Below, one piece after another: positions 10,008 through 19,284 of a stretch of 64,000 nt of DNA. How positions within the stretch are numbered: position 1 is the first letter of the stretch; every line of letters begins with the position of its first letter. Source of the DNA: Clostridia bacterium (GTDB taxonomy: Bacteria > Bacillota > Clostridia > Oscillospirales > Acutalibacteraceae); contig JAFUHX010000015.1 of assembly GCA_017474045.1 (NCBI GenBank), forward strand, positions 25,289-89,288, given 5' to 3'. A model generated the notes under the pieces. The model searched no databases, was not told the DNA's origin, and saw only the letters and a program-made list of their open reading frames with translations. The translations under genes and the position numbers were made by a program.

Positions 10008-11075
10008 TTATTTTTTCAAAGATTTTTCAACAGCTTCCCATACTCCGTTGATATATGCAGCGCCGAGAGCTCTGTCATAGAGTCCGTAGCCGGGTCTTGC
10101 TGTTTCGCCCCAGATCATTCTTCCGTGATCAGGACGGATATAGCCGTCGAAGCCGCTTTCCTGAAGTGCCTTAACAATTTCATAGATATCAAGGCTTCCT
10201 TCTGAAGAAAGGTGGGCAGTTTCGTTGAAACGGTTGCCCACAACCTTAACATTTCTGATGTGAGCAAAATAAATTCGGTTGCCAACTTCGCGAATCATGG
10301 CGGGAAGGTCATTCTTTTCTGAAGCACCCAGAGAGCCGGTGCAGAAGGTCAGACCGTTGTAAGGACTGTCAACAAGCTTAAGAAAACGCTTGAGAGAGTC
10401 AATGTCTTTAATAATTCTGGGAAGGCCGAAAATATCCCATGGCGGATCGTCGGGATGAATAGCCATTCTGACGTCACATTCCTCACAAACGGGAATGATT
10501 TTTTCAAGAAAATATTTAAGGTTGGCCCACAGGTCTTCTGCGGTAATTCCCTTGTATTTTTCAAAAAGCTCTTTAATTTCGCCCATGCGCTCTGTTTCCC
10601 AGCCGGGCATTGCATAGCCGTTTGAGTTAGCGTCTATTTCGCGGAACATATCTTCAGGGCTTTTTCCTTCAACCTGCTCGCCGAAATAGCAAAGGCAGGT
10701 TGCTCCGTCACCCATATCCATTGCAAGATCAGTTCTTGTCCAGTCAAAAACCGGCATGAAGTTATAGCAGATAACCTTAACGCCTGCTTTGGCAAGGTTG
10801 CGAATAGAGGTGATATAGTTTTCGATATATTTTTCTCTTGAGGGGAGGCCAAGCTTAATGTCTTCATGAACATTAACGCTTTCGATGCATTCCATTGTCA
10901 GACCGGCGTCCTCAATTTCTTTTTTCATTTCCATAATCATGTCGAGGGGCCAGGCTTCTCCGCAAGGAAGCTTATGAAGGGCGGGAACAACACCCGCAAC
11001 CCCCGGAATCTGCTTGATTTGCTGAAGTGAAACGGTGTCCTTGTCGGCTCCGAACCACCTGAAAGTCATTTGCAT
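10008..11075 (-). CDS. uxuA: mannonate dehydratase
   Basis: 355 aa, typical length. Dehydrates D-mannonate to 2-keto-3-deoxygluconate in glucuronate catabolism. The family start MxMTFRWFG, the segment AIHPDDPPW, the histidine in FAHIRNVK and the C-terminal [11 protein letters not shown] give metal and active-site positions. ATG 11075 is preceded by AGAAAGGATG. It is a single gene in this window; other hexuronate genes (uxaC, uxuB, kdgK, kdgA) are not present nearby, so the pathway must be completed elsewhere. Confidence 0.93.
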   Translation of the reverse strand: MQMTFRWFGADKDTVSLQQIKQIPGVAGVVPALHKLPCGEAWPLDMIMEMKKEIEDAGLTMECIESVNVHEDIKLGLPSREKYIENYITSIRNLAKAGVKVICYNFMPVFDWTRTDLAMDMGDGATCLCYFGEQVEGKSPEDMFREIDANSNGYAMPGWETERMGEIKELFEKYKGITAEDLWANLKYFLEKIIPVCEECDVRMAIHPDDPPWDIFGLPRIIKDIDSLKRFLKLVDSPYNGLTFCTGSLGASEKNDLPAMIREVGNRIYFAHIRNVKVVGNRFNETAHLSSEGSLDIYEIVKALQESGFDGYIRPDHGRMIWGETARPGYGLYDRALGAAYINGVWEAVEKSLKK

Positions 11076-11135
11076 AAAGGTTCATCCTTTCTCTCTGTTT
11101 TGATTTATAAAACGGGAAACCCGATTTTATTGAAT

Positions 11136-11771
11136 TTATTGGGTATAGGTTTTTGTGTCAATAAGCTTGTCTGTTTTACTGCTTAGAACAAGAATTTCAC
11201 ATTTGTATTCGTCGCTTTCAGTGTGAACCTGATAATAAAGGCACATACTTCCGATTGTTGAAAGAGCCTCTTCGGCCTGCTTTTTGTTCTTTTCATATTT
11301 CTTTTCGCTGACCTTTATAACAACCTTGCGGAAGTTTTCGGTATCAATGCTTTCAATTTCTTTTATAAAGGGGTAGGCGCCGCTTTCCTGAATGTCATAA
11401 ACCGCCTTGATAACACGCATACCGATTTTGGTCAGAAGAAGCTCATAGGAAAAGGTTTTCATTTTAATTGTAACTGTCTGATCCTTTTCGTTGAGTCTTG
11501 CGCTTGCGTAGCCATATTCATCGCAAAGACCGTCCAGATTTTTCTGGTATTTTTCTTCAATAACAGCCAAAGGAATGGTGATTTTTGTTGTGTCTCTGAG
11601 GCTGCCTTCCTCTTTCTTCTCTGTTTCTTCTTCGGTGGTTGTTACAACAACGGGGGAGTCAACAGAAACTTCTCCTCTTTTTGTAAAGAAATAAACAAGT
11701 CCGCCGGCAATGATACACAGGGCAAGAACAATGCAGATGATTTTAACAGCATTATGTTTTATTGTGGTCAT
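11136..11771 (-). CDS. membrane-anchored protein of unknown function
   Basis: 211 aa. An N-terminal membrane segment (IICIVLALCIIAGGLVYFF, about 10-28) is followed by a Thr/Glu-rich linker (about 43-58) and a mixed alpha/beta domain rich in Lys and Glu. No known catalytic motif is seen. It is probably an extracytoplasmic domain tethered by one helix. It is transcribed toward uxuA with 60 bp between them, so co-transcription is possible. An AGGGAGGTTA-like ribosome site stands upstream of the ATG. Confidence 0.7.
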   Translation of the reverse strand: MTTIKHNAVKIICIVLALCIIAGGLVYFFTKRGEVSVDSPVVVTTTEEETEKKEEGSLRDTTKITIPLAVIEEKYQKNLDGLCDEYGYASARLNEKDQTVTIKMKTFSYELLLTKIGMRVIKAVYDIQESGAYPFIKEIESIDTENFRKVVIKVSEKKYEKNKKQAEEALSTIGSMCLYYQVHTESDEYKCEILVLSSKTDKLIDTKTYTQ

Positions 11772-11779
11772 TTTTAATT

Positions 11780-12022
11780 AACCTCCCTATAGAAAAGATT
11801 GTTAAGTTCAGTTTAATTGAAGAGGCTTTATTTAACCTTAAAGCAAAAAAGCCTCACCAAAACAAAAATACAGATATAATAATACCATATATAAAGAAAA
11901 ATTTCTATAGATAATTGTAAAAAAACATATTCAATTTTTAACAGCTTGCTTCGGACTGAAAAAGGATGTAATTTTCTACAAAATTTACAAAATTATTCCA
12001 ATATATATATCAAAATCAACAA
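11780..12022. other. AT-rich divergent intergenic region
   Basis: About 240 bp of strongly AT-rich DNA between the minus-strand membrane-protein gene and ppdK. No open frame worth naming; it must hold the promoters of both genes. No recognised riboswitch was seen. Confidence 0.6.
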
Positions 12023-12052
12023 TAGACAAAATGAGCCTTTTTATGTTAAAAT
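12023..12052 (+). promoter_or_regulatory. candidate sigma-A promoter of ppdK
   Basis: TAGACA at 12023-12028 and TAAAAT at 12047-12052 with 18-bp spacing, each one mismatch from consensus, about 70 bp upstream of the ppdK start. Confidence 0.5.
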
Positions 12053-12124
12053 GCTATGAAAGCCGAACCATCTCTGTTTCGGCTGTGTAACTATGTAATT
12101 AATTTTTCAGAAGGAGTGATTCCA

Positions 12125-14758
12125 ATGGGCAAGAAATTTGTTTATTTGTTCAAAGAAGGAAACGGCAGCATGAGAGAACTTCTTGGCGGTAAAGGTGCAA
12201 ACCTTGCTGAAATGACTAATCTCGGTCTTCCCGTTCCCCAGGGCTTCACTGTTACAACAGAAGCCTGCACGCAGTATTATGAAGACGGCCGCGTAATCAA
12301 CGATGAGATTCAGGCTGAAATTATGGCAAACATCGACAAGATGGAAGAAATCACCGGCAAAAAGTTCGGCGATCTTGAAAATCCCCTTCTTGTTTCTGTT
12401 CGTTCAGGTGCCCGCGCATCAATGCCCGGCATGATGGACACAATTCTTAACCTTGGTCTTAACGAAGACGTTGTTAAGGTTATGGCTGAAAAGTCAGGCA
12501 ACGAAAGATGGGCTTATGACTGCTACAGACGTTTCATTCAGATGTATTCTGACGTTGTTATGGAAGTTGGTAAGAAATACTTTGAAGAGCTTATCGACAA
12601 AATGAAAGAAGACAGAGGAGTTACTCAGGATACAGAGCTCACAGCTGCTGATCTTAAGGAACTCGCAGAGCAGTTCAAGGCTGAATACAAAGCAAAGATC
12701 GGTTCAGATTTCCCCACCGATCCCAAAGAGCAGCTTATGGGTGCTGTTAAAGCTGTTTTCCGTTCATGGGACAACCCCCGTGCAAACGTATATCGCCGCG
12801 ACAACGACATTCCTTATTCATGGGGTACTGCCGTTAACGTTCAGGCAATGGCTTTCGGTAACATGGGCGAAGATTGCGGAACAGGTGTTGCTTTCACCCG
12901 TGACCCCGCAACAGGCGAAAAGAAACTCATGGGTGAGTTCCTCACAAATGCACAGGGCGAAGACGTTGTTGCCGGTGTAAGAACTCCCATGCCTATCGCT
13001 GAAATGGCAAACAAATTCCCTGCAGCTTACAAGCAGTTCACAGAAGTTTGCGAGCTTCTTGAAAAGCACTACAGAGACATGCAGGATATGGAATTCACAG
13101 TTGAAAACGAAAAACTCTATATGCTTCAGACCCGTAACGGTAAGAGAACAGCTCAGGCTGCTCTTAAGATCGCTTGCGACCTCGTTGACGAAGGAATGAA
13201 GACTGAAGAAGAAGCAGTTGCAATGATCGATCCCAGAAACCTCGACACTCTTCTTCATCCCCAGTTCGATGCTAAAATTCTTAAGAAGGCAGAGCCCATG
13301 GGCAAAGGCCTTGGTGCATCTCCCGGTGCTGCTTGCGGTAAAGTAGTGTTCACTGCTGAAGACGCAGAAGCTTGGAACGCAAAGGGCGAAAAGGTTATTC
13401 TTGTTCGTCTTGAAACATCTCCTGAAGACATTACCGGTATGAAGGCTTCTCAGGGTATTCTTACTGTTCGTGGCGGTATGACTTCTCACGCAGCCGTTGT
13501 TGGTCGTGGTATGGGTACATGCTGCGTATCAGGTTGCTCAGAAATCGTTATGGACGAAGAAAACAAGAAGTTCACTCTTGCCGGCAAGACATTTGTTGAA
13601 GGTGACGTTATTTCAATCGACGGTTCAACAGGTAACATCTATGACGGTGCTATCCCCACAGTTGACGCTCAGATCGCCGGTGAATTCGGAAGAATCATGG
13701 GCTGGGCAGACAAGTTCAGAACCCTTAAGGTAAGAACAAACGCAGACACTCCTGCTGACGCTAAGAAAGCTCGCGAGCTCGGCGCAGAAGGTATCGGTCT
13801 TTGCCGTACAGAGCATATGTTCTTTGAAGCAGACAGAATTGCTGCATTCAGAGAAATGATCTGCTCAGACACTGCTGAAGAAAGAGAAGCAGCTCTTGCT
13901 AAGATTCTTCCCATGCAGCAGTCAGACTTCGAAGCTCTTTATGAAGCTCTTGAAGGCAACCCTGTAACAATCCGTTTCCTTGATCCTCCTCTTCATGAGT
14001 TCGTTCCCACTGAAGAAGCAGACATCGCAGCTCTCGCTGAGGCTCAGGGCAAGAGCGTTGAAACAATTAAGGCAATTATCGCTTCTCTCCACGAATTCAA
14101 CCCCATGATGGGTCACCGTGGATGCCGTCTTGCAGTTACCTATCCTGAAATTGCAAAGATGCAGACAAGCGCTGTAATCCGTGCTGCAATCAACGTTCAG
14201 AAGGCTCATCCCGACTGGAAGATCGTTCCTGAAATCATGATTCCTCTTGCAGGCGACGTTAAGGAACTTAAATATGTTAAGAAGTTTGTTGTTGAAACTG
14301 CAGATGCAGAAATCGCAGCAGCAGGCGTAGAACTTAAATATGAAGTTGGAACAATGATCGAAATTCCCAGAGCATGTCTCACAGCTGATGAAATTGCTGA
14401 AGCTGCAGACTTCTTCTGCTTCGGAACAAACGACCTTACCCAGATGACATTCGGCTTCAGCCGTGATGACGCCGGTAAGTTCCTCGATGCATATTATGAT
14501 GCAAAGATCTTCGAAAACGATCCCTTTGCAAAGCTCGACCAGAACGGCGTAGGCAAGCTTATGGATATGACTCTTAAGCTTGGCAAGCCCGTAAATCCTG
14601 CTCTTCACTGCGGTATCTGCGGTGAACACGGCGGCGATCCCTCATCAGTTGAGTTCTGCCACAAGATCGGTCTTGACTATGTATCATGCTCACCCTTCCG
14701 TGTGCCCATCGCAAGACTTGCAGCCGCACAGGCTGCTATTAACGAAGGAAGGAAGTAA
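12125..14758 (+). CDS. ppdK: pyruvate, phosphate dikinase
   Basis: 877 aa from ATG 12125, chosen because AAGGAGTGAT (12111-12120) stands just upstream and the family starts MGKKFVYLF; the frame extends 23 codons further without a ribosome site. Interconverts pyruvate, ATP and phosphate with phosphoenolpyruvate, AMP and pyrophosphate. The phosphorylated histidine is H455 in GGMTSHAAVVG, the same number as in the Clostridium symbiosum enzyme. The C-terminal PEP/pyruvate domain carries GLCRTEHM and ALHCGICGEHGGDP with the catalytic cysteine. The N-terminal ATP-grasp domain begins GGKGANLAEM. Codon use is strongly biased, suggesting high expression. It is a single-gene transcript ended by the hairpin at 14924-14957. 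Confidence 0.97.
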   Translation: MGKKFVYLFKEGNGSMRELLGGKGANLAEMTNLGLPVPQGFTVTTEACTQYYEDGRVINDEIQAEIMANIDKMEEITGKKFGDLENPLLVSVRSGARASMPGMMDTILNLGLNEDVVKVMAEKSGNERWAYDCYRRFIQMYSDVVMEVGKKYFEELIDKMKEDRGVTQDTELTAADLKELAEQFKAEYKAKIGSDFPTDPKEQLMGAVKAVFRSWDNPRANVYRRDNDIPYSWGTAVNVQAMAFGNMGEDCGTGVAFTRDPATGEKKLMGEFLTNAQGEDVVAGVRTPMPIAEMANKFPAAYKQFTEVCELLEKHYRDMQDMEFTVENEKLYMLQTRNGKRTAQAALKIACDLVDEGMKTEEEAVAMIDPRNLDTLLHPQFDAKILKKAEPMGKGLGASPGAACGKVVFTAEDAEAWNAKGEKVILVRLETSPEDITGMKASQGILTVRGGMTSHAAVVGRGMGTCCVSGCSEIVMDEENKKFTLAGKTFVEGDVISIDGSTGNIYDGAIPTVDAQIAGEFGRIMGWADKFRTLKVRTNADTPADAKKARELGAEGIGLCRTEHMFFEADRIAAFREMICSDTAEEREAALAKILPMQQSDFEALYEALEGNPVTIRFLDPPLHEFVPTEEADIAALAEAQGKSVETIKAIIASLHEFNPMMGHRGCRLAVTYPEIAKMQTSAVIRAAINVQKAHPDWKIVPEIMIPLAGDVKELKYVKKFVVETADAEIAAAGVELKYEVGTMIEIPRACLTADEIAEAADFFCFGTNDLTQMTFGFSRDDAGKFLDAYYDAKIFENDPFAKLDQNGVGKLMDMTLKLGKPVNPALHCGICGEHGGDPSSVEFCHKIGLDYVSCSPFRVPIARLAAAQAAINEGRK

Positions 14759-14923
14759 TTTTGGCCTGATTTCAAGGGTAAATCAAAGCTCTTTTGTGCG
14801 AGTTTATCAAAAAATCTTCACAAAAGACGATGCAAAGGCTTACCTTTACGCAGAGTCAACAAAACACAGAATCCTACAATGGCAGGATATTGAATTAAAT
14901 ATCTTGATTTAAAAAAACAAATT

Positions 14924-14957
14924 AGAGCTATGTCATTCATTTGGCATAGCTCTTTTT
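14924..14957 (+). terminator. ppdK intrinsic terminator
   Basis: AGAGCTATG (14924-14932) pairs with CATAGCTCT (14945-14953), followed by a T run. Confidence 0.88.
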
Positions 14958-15010
14958 GTATTTTATCTCGTTTTTGTTTAGTTATCTTTTAAATAATAAT
15001 GATAATGAAT

Positions 15011-15050
15011 AAGGACTCTATCATCCGTGCTGGTTGATAAAGTCCTTTTA
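15011..15050. terminator. hairpin between ppdK region and XRE gene
   Basis: AAGGACT..TATCA (15011-15023) pairs with TGATA..AGTCCTT (15035-15047) with one mismatch, immediately beyond the stop of the minus-strand XRE gene. It is T-rich on both sides and probably bidirectional. The 14760-14920 stretch upstream holds no gene I can support. Confidence 0.65.
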
Positions 15051-15341
15051 CTTTTTATTCTTTTTACGGAGTGTTTCTATGGTAATTAGAAGAAAGTGCA
15101 TATCCTCGTCTGAGAGGTCAGATACATCTATCATCTTCTTATGGTCAATGCCTAAGAGATAATCAGTTGTAACGTGAAAAATATCTGCTAACTGAATGAG
15201 TACATCCGGCGAAGGTGTTCTCTCCTGCAATTCATAGTAAGATACCACAGACTTAGTTATGCTTAACCGCTTGGCTAATTCTGTTTGGGTCATTCCTGCT
15301 TCTGTACGCAGAGTTTTTAGCTTATCTCCAAAGTTGACCAT
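15048..15341 (-). CDS. XRE-family transcriptional repressor
   Basis: 97 aa. A classic helix-turn-helix in the first 65 residues (LRTEAGMTQTELAKRLSITKSVVSYYE) followed by a short C-terminal tail ending in a Lys-rich stretch. It is divergent from the lipoprotein gene at 15502, and the dyad at 15367-15383 lies between them, so it probably represses its own and the divergent promoter. It marks the left side of the accessory region. Confidence 0.9.
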   Translation of the reverse strand: MVNFGDKLKTLRTEAGMTQTELAKRLSITKSVVSYYELQERTPSPDVLIQLADIFHVTTDYLLGIDHKKMIDVSDLSDEDMHFLLITIETLRKKNKK

Positions 15342-15366
15342 ATTAACACCTCCGTTCTAAGATAGT

Positions 15367-15383
15367 TTACATTATTAGTGTAA
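15367..15383. promoter_or_regulatory. dyad, candidate operator of the XRE protein
   Basis: TTACA-7-TGTAA palindrome in the divergent promoter region, 26 bp upstream of the XRE start codon. Confidence 0.5.
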
Positions 15384-15412
15384 GTATTGGGTTGAAATGT
15401 GTATCAATCCAG

Positions 15413-15441
15413 TTGACATTAAATAAAAAGTATGCTAAAAT
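15413..15441 (+). promoter_or_regulatory. sigma-A promoter of the lipoprotein/zinc-ribbon operon
   Basis: TTGACA 15413-15418 and TAAAAT 15436-15441, 17-bp spacing. The AGTATGC motif (15429-15435, again at 15450-15457) overlaps it. Confidence 0.7.
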
Positions 15442-15501
15442 GTACTTGCAGTATGCGTTAGGTCATAATCTCATAGCTGAGAATAAAGGAGCTTGCTTGC
15501 G

Positions 15502-16194
15502 ATGAATAACATTAAAAAATCAATTAGCGTATTATTTGTTTTAATCATTACAATACTGCTGTGTAGTTGTGATGTTTCTCCGTCCTCTAATGATGGAAAT
15601 AATGTATCTGAATCATCTGGAATAGATGAACAATCTATATTTGTTGGCGAATGGAAATGTCTAAAAGAAAATTCCTGCAACAATATAGAAATAACTCTTT
15701 CAATTACACAGGAGAATGGAGAACTTAATGTTGTAAGAGATATGCAGAGTGGTTCTCCATCTGGGTCAAAAATCACTTTCTCTGTTGATATTCCTAAGGG
15801 AACTTCTTTTTACTCGTCACATACAAAAGGTACATATGAGCTGAAAGATGACGTGTTACAGGAAACATTTGAAAACGGCAAAACAAATTACTACTCTGTT
15901 ACCGGTGAGCTATCGACAAATATTTGTGAATTTCCTTTCTGCTCAAAAGAATGTGGAGATGTAACATATTGTGAGGCTCATAACACAACTGATAAAAGGT
16001 ATAGTTCTTTAACCGATTCAAATAAGCAATCAATTTGTTATTATATAGAAGGAAGATACGATTACTACGATAGCCTTAACAATGGCTATGCTGGTGATAA
16101 ATATTCTGACCAAATAATGCAGGAAGCAGCATCTAAATATGGAATTACCTCTGAACAGGCATACATAATTTGGATGAATTACTACTCATATTAA
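15502..16194 (+). CDS. putative lipoprotein
   Basis: 230 aa from ATG 15502 with AAAGGAG at 15486. The N-terminus is a lipoprotein signal peptide: MNNIKKS, a hydrophobic run, then a lipobox LCSC followed by a Ser-rich linker. The body (about 45-150) looks beta-rich, and the C-terminus is Tyr-rich. No family recognised. It heads a probable operon with the two zinc-ribbon proteins and the SLOG protein (gaps of 14, 14 and 6 bp). Confidence 0.75.
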   Translation: MNNIKKSISVLFVLIITILLCSCDVSPSSNDGNNVSESSGIDEQSIFVGEWKCLKENSCNNIEITLSITQENGELNVVRDMQSGSPSGSKITFSVDIPKGTSFYSSHTKGTYELKDDVLQETFENGKTNYYSVTGELSTNICEFPFCSKECGDVTYCEAHNTTDKRYSSLTDSNKQSICYYIEGRYDYYDSLNNGYAGDKYSDQIMQEAASKYGITSEQAYIIWMNYYSY

Positions 16195-16208
16195 GGAAGG
16201 TAATAGAT

Positions 16209-16988
16209 ATGGCTCTTATCAAATGTCCTGAATGTGGAAAAGAAATTTCTGACAAGTCACCGGCTTGTATTCACTGTGGATTCCCTCTTGAAGCTGCTGA
16301 GTTGAAAGAGAGTGTAAACGGTATTGTTGTTTTATTTGAAGCGTATGCCGCTAATAGCGCATCTGTTGGAGATGTAAGTAACATCTTTTCAAATGTTATG
16401 CAAGAGGTATATAATATTAAACAGAAACACAGTCAACAAGAAGCGACTGACTTAATCGCAAAAAGTATCATTGATGGTCTTAGTCTTATTCCCGGCAAAC
16501 TTAGCTGGATGAACGGCAAACAGTATTGTGAGATTATAAATTATAAAGCTCTGTCTGCTGAAGGTATGGATTATTTCTCTAATCAGCTTTATTCCGTACT
16601 CTCTATTCAAAAGTTCTATGATGACGGTAGTGGTGGTTACTGTTACATTACTCCATTCTTTTACGCTGCATATATGGTTTTGCAATATGGCTCTGAGAGT
16701 AATAAGGCAAAACTAATGACCATACTCAAACATTCATTTGCTGGTAGCAAACAATCTTGGTATGACCACGTTGTTTCAATGTTCCGTCAGCACGGAGGCG
16801 GTAACTCAGTACAGCAGATAGCCGCCGTTCAAAGTAGTCTGCAAAGCATTAAGTGTCCTGTTTGTGGCTCTACCAGAGTTAATAAAATATCAACAGCAAA
16901 TAGACTTACCTCTGTGTTTGCGTTTGGACTTGCATCTTCCAAAATCGGAAAACAATATGAATGCAAATCCTGCAAACACAAATGGTAA
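16209..16988 (+). CDS. double zinc-ribbon protein of unknown function
   Basis: 259 aa from ATG 16209, behind AAGGAAGG. The N-terminal zinc ribbon is CPECGKEISDKSPACIHCG (about 5-23). The middle is helical with no recognised fold. The C-terminal zinc-ribbon-like module CPVCGS..YECKSCKHKW is nearly the same as in the next protein (17003-17773). Short linked zinc ribbons often mediate protein or nucleic-acid contacts; the actual role is unknown. Confidence 0.75.
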   Translation: MALIKCPECGKEISDKSPACIHCGFPLEAAELKESVNGIVVLFEAYAANSASVGDVSNIFSNVMQEVYNIKQKHSQQEATDLIAKSIIDGLSLIPGKLSWMNGKQYCEIINYKALSAEGMDYFSNQLYSVLSIQKFYDDGSGGYCYITPFFYAAYMVLQYGSESNKAKLMTILKHSFAGSKQSWYDHVVSMFRQHGGGNSVQQIAAVQSSLQSIKCPVCGSTRVNKISTANRLTSVFAFGLASSKIGKQYECKSCKHKW

Positions 16989-17002
16989 TAGGAGATGAGA
17001 AA

Positions 17003-17773
17003 ATGGGTAAACATTACTATTGTCCTTATTGTGGAGAAACACAATTTCCACATAGAACCGAGTGCGTGAAATGTCATTCCCGTGTTGGTTTAGTAGAATC
17101 AAAATATGACAGCACATATTATCAAGAAATGTCACAAAAGCGTTGCGGTGATTTTTCTCAATGGTATTCTTTTCTTTTACAGGAAATAAGACAAAATCCG
17201 TTATTCAATGAGGATTTATATTATGGCTCAGAGTATAAACAAGCTACGTCTAAGCCTATAACTAAACCTCAGGCAAAAGAAAAAGTTGAGGATGAAACTA
17301 CAAGGCAAGCAAAAGCCATAAAGGAAATTGAATCCAAAAAAGCGAATAGCGGTAAGTATAGCCTTATTTCTGCTTTAATATCTATCGGCGCATTTGGATT
17401 AGCATTTGTGGTGGCACTTTTAAGCATTGAATTTATGATTTGGGTATGTGTCATTGCATCTGCTATTGGCTTCTTTGCATTTTTAGGTTTTTTAGGAGAG
17501 TGGCGAACATATCAGAAAGATTTAGCGTTAGTCAAAGGCAATTTTAAAGAGTACGAAAAACTACTTGCTAAGAGAGCAGAAGATAACGCAAATTTCCAGC
17601 AAGCACAACAGCAACAATGGCAAAATACACATCCGGTCTGCCCCTCTTGTGGTAGCAGAAATACAAGTCGAATAGGTAATATAAATAGGGCGGCTTCTGT
17701 TGCTACTTGGGGTTTGGCTTCTTCTAAAATTGGTAAACAATACGAATGCAAGAATTGTAAACATAAGTGGTAA
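17003..17773 (+). CDS. zinc-ribbon membrane protein, C-terminus shared with preceding protein
   Basis: 256 aa from ATG 17003 (ribosome site GGAG at 16991). It begins with zinc ribbon CPYCGETQFPHRTECVKCH. Two adjacent hydrophobic helices lie at about 130-170 (SLISALISIGAFGLAFVVA and a following run), then a Gln-rich helix. It ends in CPSCGSRN..YECKNCKHKW, a module almost identical to that of 16209-16988 (both contain GLASSKIGKQYECK). The paired C-termini suggest a common partner. Function unknown. Confidence 0.75.
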   Translation: MGKHYYCPYCGETQFPHRTECVKCHSRVGLVESKYDSTYYQEMSQKRCGDFSQWYSFLLQEIRQNPLFNEDLYYGSEYKQATSKPITKPQAKEKVEDETTRQAKAIKEIESKKANSGKYSLISALISIGAFGLAFVVALLSIEFMIWVCVIASAIGFFAFLGFLGEWRTYQKDLALVKGNFKEYEKLLAKRAEDNANFQQAQQQQWQNTHPVCPSCGSRNTSRIGNINRAASVATWGLASSKIGKQYECKNCKHKW

Positions 17774-17779
17774 GGAACA

Positions 17780-18169
17780 ATGAAACAGCGAATAATCATA
17801 GCCGGAAGTAGAAATTTTAATGACTATCACTATTTGGAATATGTAGTTGACCGCTATTTCTCAAAGTTTGTCTCCGATAAAAAGGATGTGCAAATAATAA
17901 GCGGTACTGCCAAAGGTGCGGATAGTTTAGGAGAACTTTATGCCGAAAAGCACGGTATAGGGGTTATTCGTTGTCCTGCAAATTGGGATAAATATGGGAG
18001 AGCAGCCGGGTACAGAAGAAATGAAGAAATGGCTATTCTCTCTATGTCCGATGGTTACACCGGAGTTTTACTTGCTTTCTGGGACGGTCTAAGCAGAGGT
18101 ACTAAACATATGATAGACCTTGCTGAAAAGCATAATGTTAAAGTGTATATTATAAAGATTAAGGCGTGA
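17780..18169 (+). CDS. SLOG-family protein (YspA/DUF2493-like)
   Basis: 129 aa. Starts with a beta strand and the nucleotide-binding loop IIIAGSRNFND, then SGTAKGADSLGE and a C-terminal GLSRGTKHMIDLA, the pattern of the DUF2493/YspA branch of the SLOG superfamily (Rossmann-like, related to DprA and LOG). SLOG domains are proposed to bind nucleotide-derived ligands, and several occur in conflict systems. It is the last gene of the 15502-18169 operon and is followed at once by a terminator. Confidence 0.82.
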   Translation: MKQRIIIAGSRNFNDYHYLEYVVDRYFSKFVSDKKDVQIISGTAKGADSLGELYAEKHGIGVIRCPANWDKYGRAAGYRRNEEMAILSMSDGYTGVLLAFWDGLSRGTKHMIDLAEKHNVKVYIIKIKA

Positions 18170-18194
18170 CTTTTGACGGTCACGCCTCTTTCTT
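18162..18194. terminator. terminator between convergent genes
   Basis: AGGCGTGAC (18162-18170) pairs with GTCACGCCT (18179-18187), then CTTTCTT. It lies between the SLOG gene (+) and the secreted protein gene (-). Confidence 0.85.
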
Positions 18195-18196
18195 AT

Positions 18197-18706
18197 TTAG
18201 TCGATGGGATTACAGCTAAAAGAATATTTCATAATTCCGGTATAATCTCCCGGAGTTCCCCATTGTGACATTTCAAGTCCGAAATACTTAACGCAGGAAG
18301 TACCAGACGGAAAATCTGATGCCGTGAAAGATACTATCGGTTCATTGGGAGTGGTCACAGTAACGGTGCTGTCACCCTCATATCTAAGAACAGAGCATTC
18401 GGTGCTTGCATACTGGTCTGTGACGTGCTTCAAGCTAAGCATACCAGAGTCATTGAGATTGGTCACAAATACATCCAGAGAATATCCTTCCTCAATGTAA
18501 CCGTCATTAACGGTCACTTCACAGATGGGTGTGTCCTTAATATTGATAGTTGCCGGAATGGTGATATTATAGTGTGAATAAACGTGTCCGGTAACTTCTA
18601 ATTCACCAGAGCCAGCATAAGCATCTTCTGTTTCCGCTGCAAAGGCAGTGGTAGAGAATGAAGCTATCATAAGTACAGATAAAACTAACGCTAAAACCTT
18701 TTTCAT
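18197..18706 (-). CDS. secreted protein with signal peptide
   Basis: 169 aa from ATG 18706 (AAAGGA upstream); the frame extends 18 codons further, but only this start puts the signal peptide (MKKVLALVLSVLMIASF..TTAFA) at the N-terminus. The mature part is Thr/Ser/Val-rich and beta-structured, resembling small surface proteins with Ig-like or WxL-type folds. It is 20 bp downstream of a membrane-anchored protein gene in the same direction. Function unknown. Confidence 0.75.
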   Translation of the reverse strand: MKKVLALVLSVLMIASFSTTAFAAETEDAYAGSGELEVTGHVYSHYNITIPATINIKDTPICEVTVNDGYIEEGYSLDVFVTNLNDSGMLSLKHVTDQYASTECSVLRYEGDSTVTVTTPNEPIVSFTASDFPSGTSCVKYFGLEMSQWGTPGDYTGIMKYSFSCNPID

Positions 18707-18725
18707 ATTATTGTAAATCCTTTCT

Positions 18726-19205
18726 TCATTGAGAGTTGATTTCCAGCTTAACTTCTCCACTATTGAGAGTAGCTTTATTATTTAGTGCGTAACAGTCATA
18801 AACTAACCGGCAATTTCCGTAAACCCCACGTTTCAATACTTGCGTGAGCTTGATATTATTTATATGCTCTGAAGGTGCAATGAAATCTGATTTATAGATT
18901 AGTGTACCGTCAGACAGATATAGAGAAATAACAAAATAGCAAGGGTTATTATTGGGATTAAAGAAATCTACCTTCTGTTCTAATTGACCAGCTTTGAGGT
19001 TGATTCCGGTTACGCCGGGAATAGTGATTGACTTGTCCTCATAATCAATAGCCGGTGTAAAGTCAAGTGTGCTGGATGTCGTTGTGGATGGCGTGTCTCC
19101 CTTGTCAGGCGGCTTATTTACATTGCAAGACCGCAAAAGGAAAATTAACAATACCAGAATTACTATCACAGCGATAAGAATTAAAAATATGTGCATTTTC
19201 TTCAC
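18726..19205 (-). CDS. single-pass membrane protein, extracellular beta domain
   Basis: 159 aa from GTG 19205, with AAAGGAAG about 8 bp upstream; an ATG three codons later is possible. One membrane helix (about 5-25), a short Pro/Thr/Ser linker, and a domain of about 110 residues on the outside. Its partner gene 18197-18706 also encodes an exported beta protein, so the pair may form a surface structure. No known family recognised. Confidence 0.7.
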   Translation of the reverse strand: MKKMHIFLILIAVIVILVLLIFLLRSCNVNKPPDKGDTPSTTTSSTLDFTPAIDYEDKSITIPGVTGINLKAGQLEQKVDFFNPNNNPCYFVISLYLSDGTLIYKSDFIAPSEHINNIKLTQVLKRGVYGNCRLVYDCYALNNKATLNSGEVKLEINSQ

Positions 19206-19284
19206 TGCTTGCTTCCTTTCTCCTAAGATAGCTTGTACCTATTTTAAAGTGAAAAGAAGAAATGATAAAGGCAAAGTTGGTGTG

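Noticed and set aside
12310-14629. Long antisense open frames across ppdK
   Set aside because: They mirror the strong codon bias of ppdK, have no ribosome sites and give no recognisable protein.
14622-14912. Open frame across the 3' end of ppdK into the downstream gap
   Set aside because: Overlaps the conserved C-terminus of ppdK in another frame, with no start signal.
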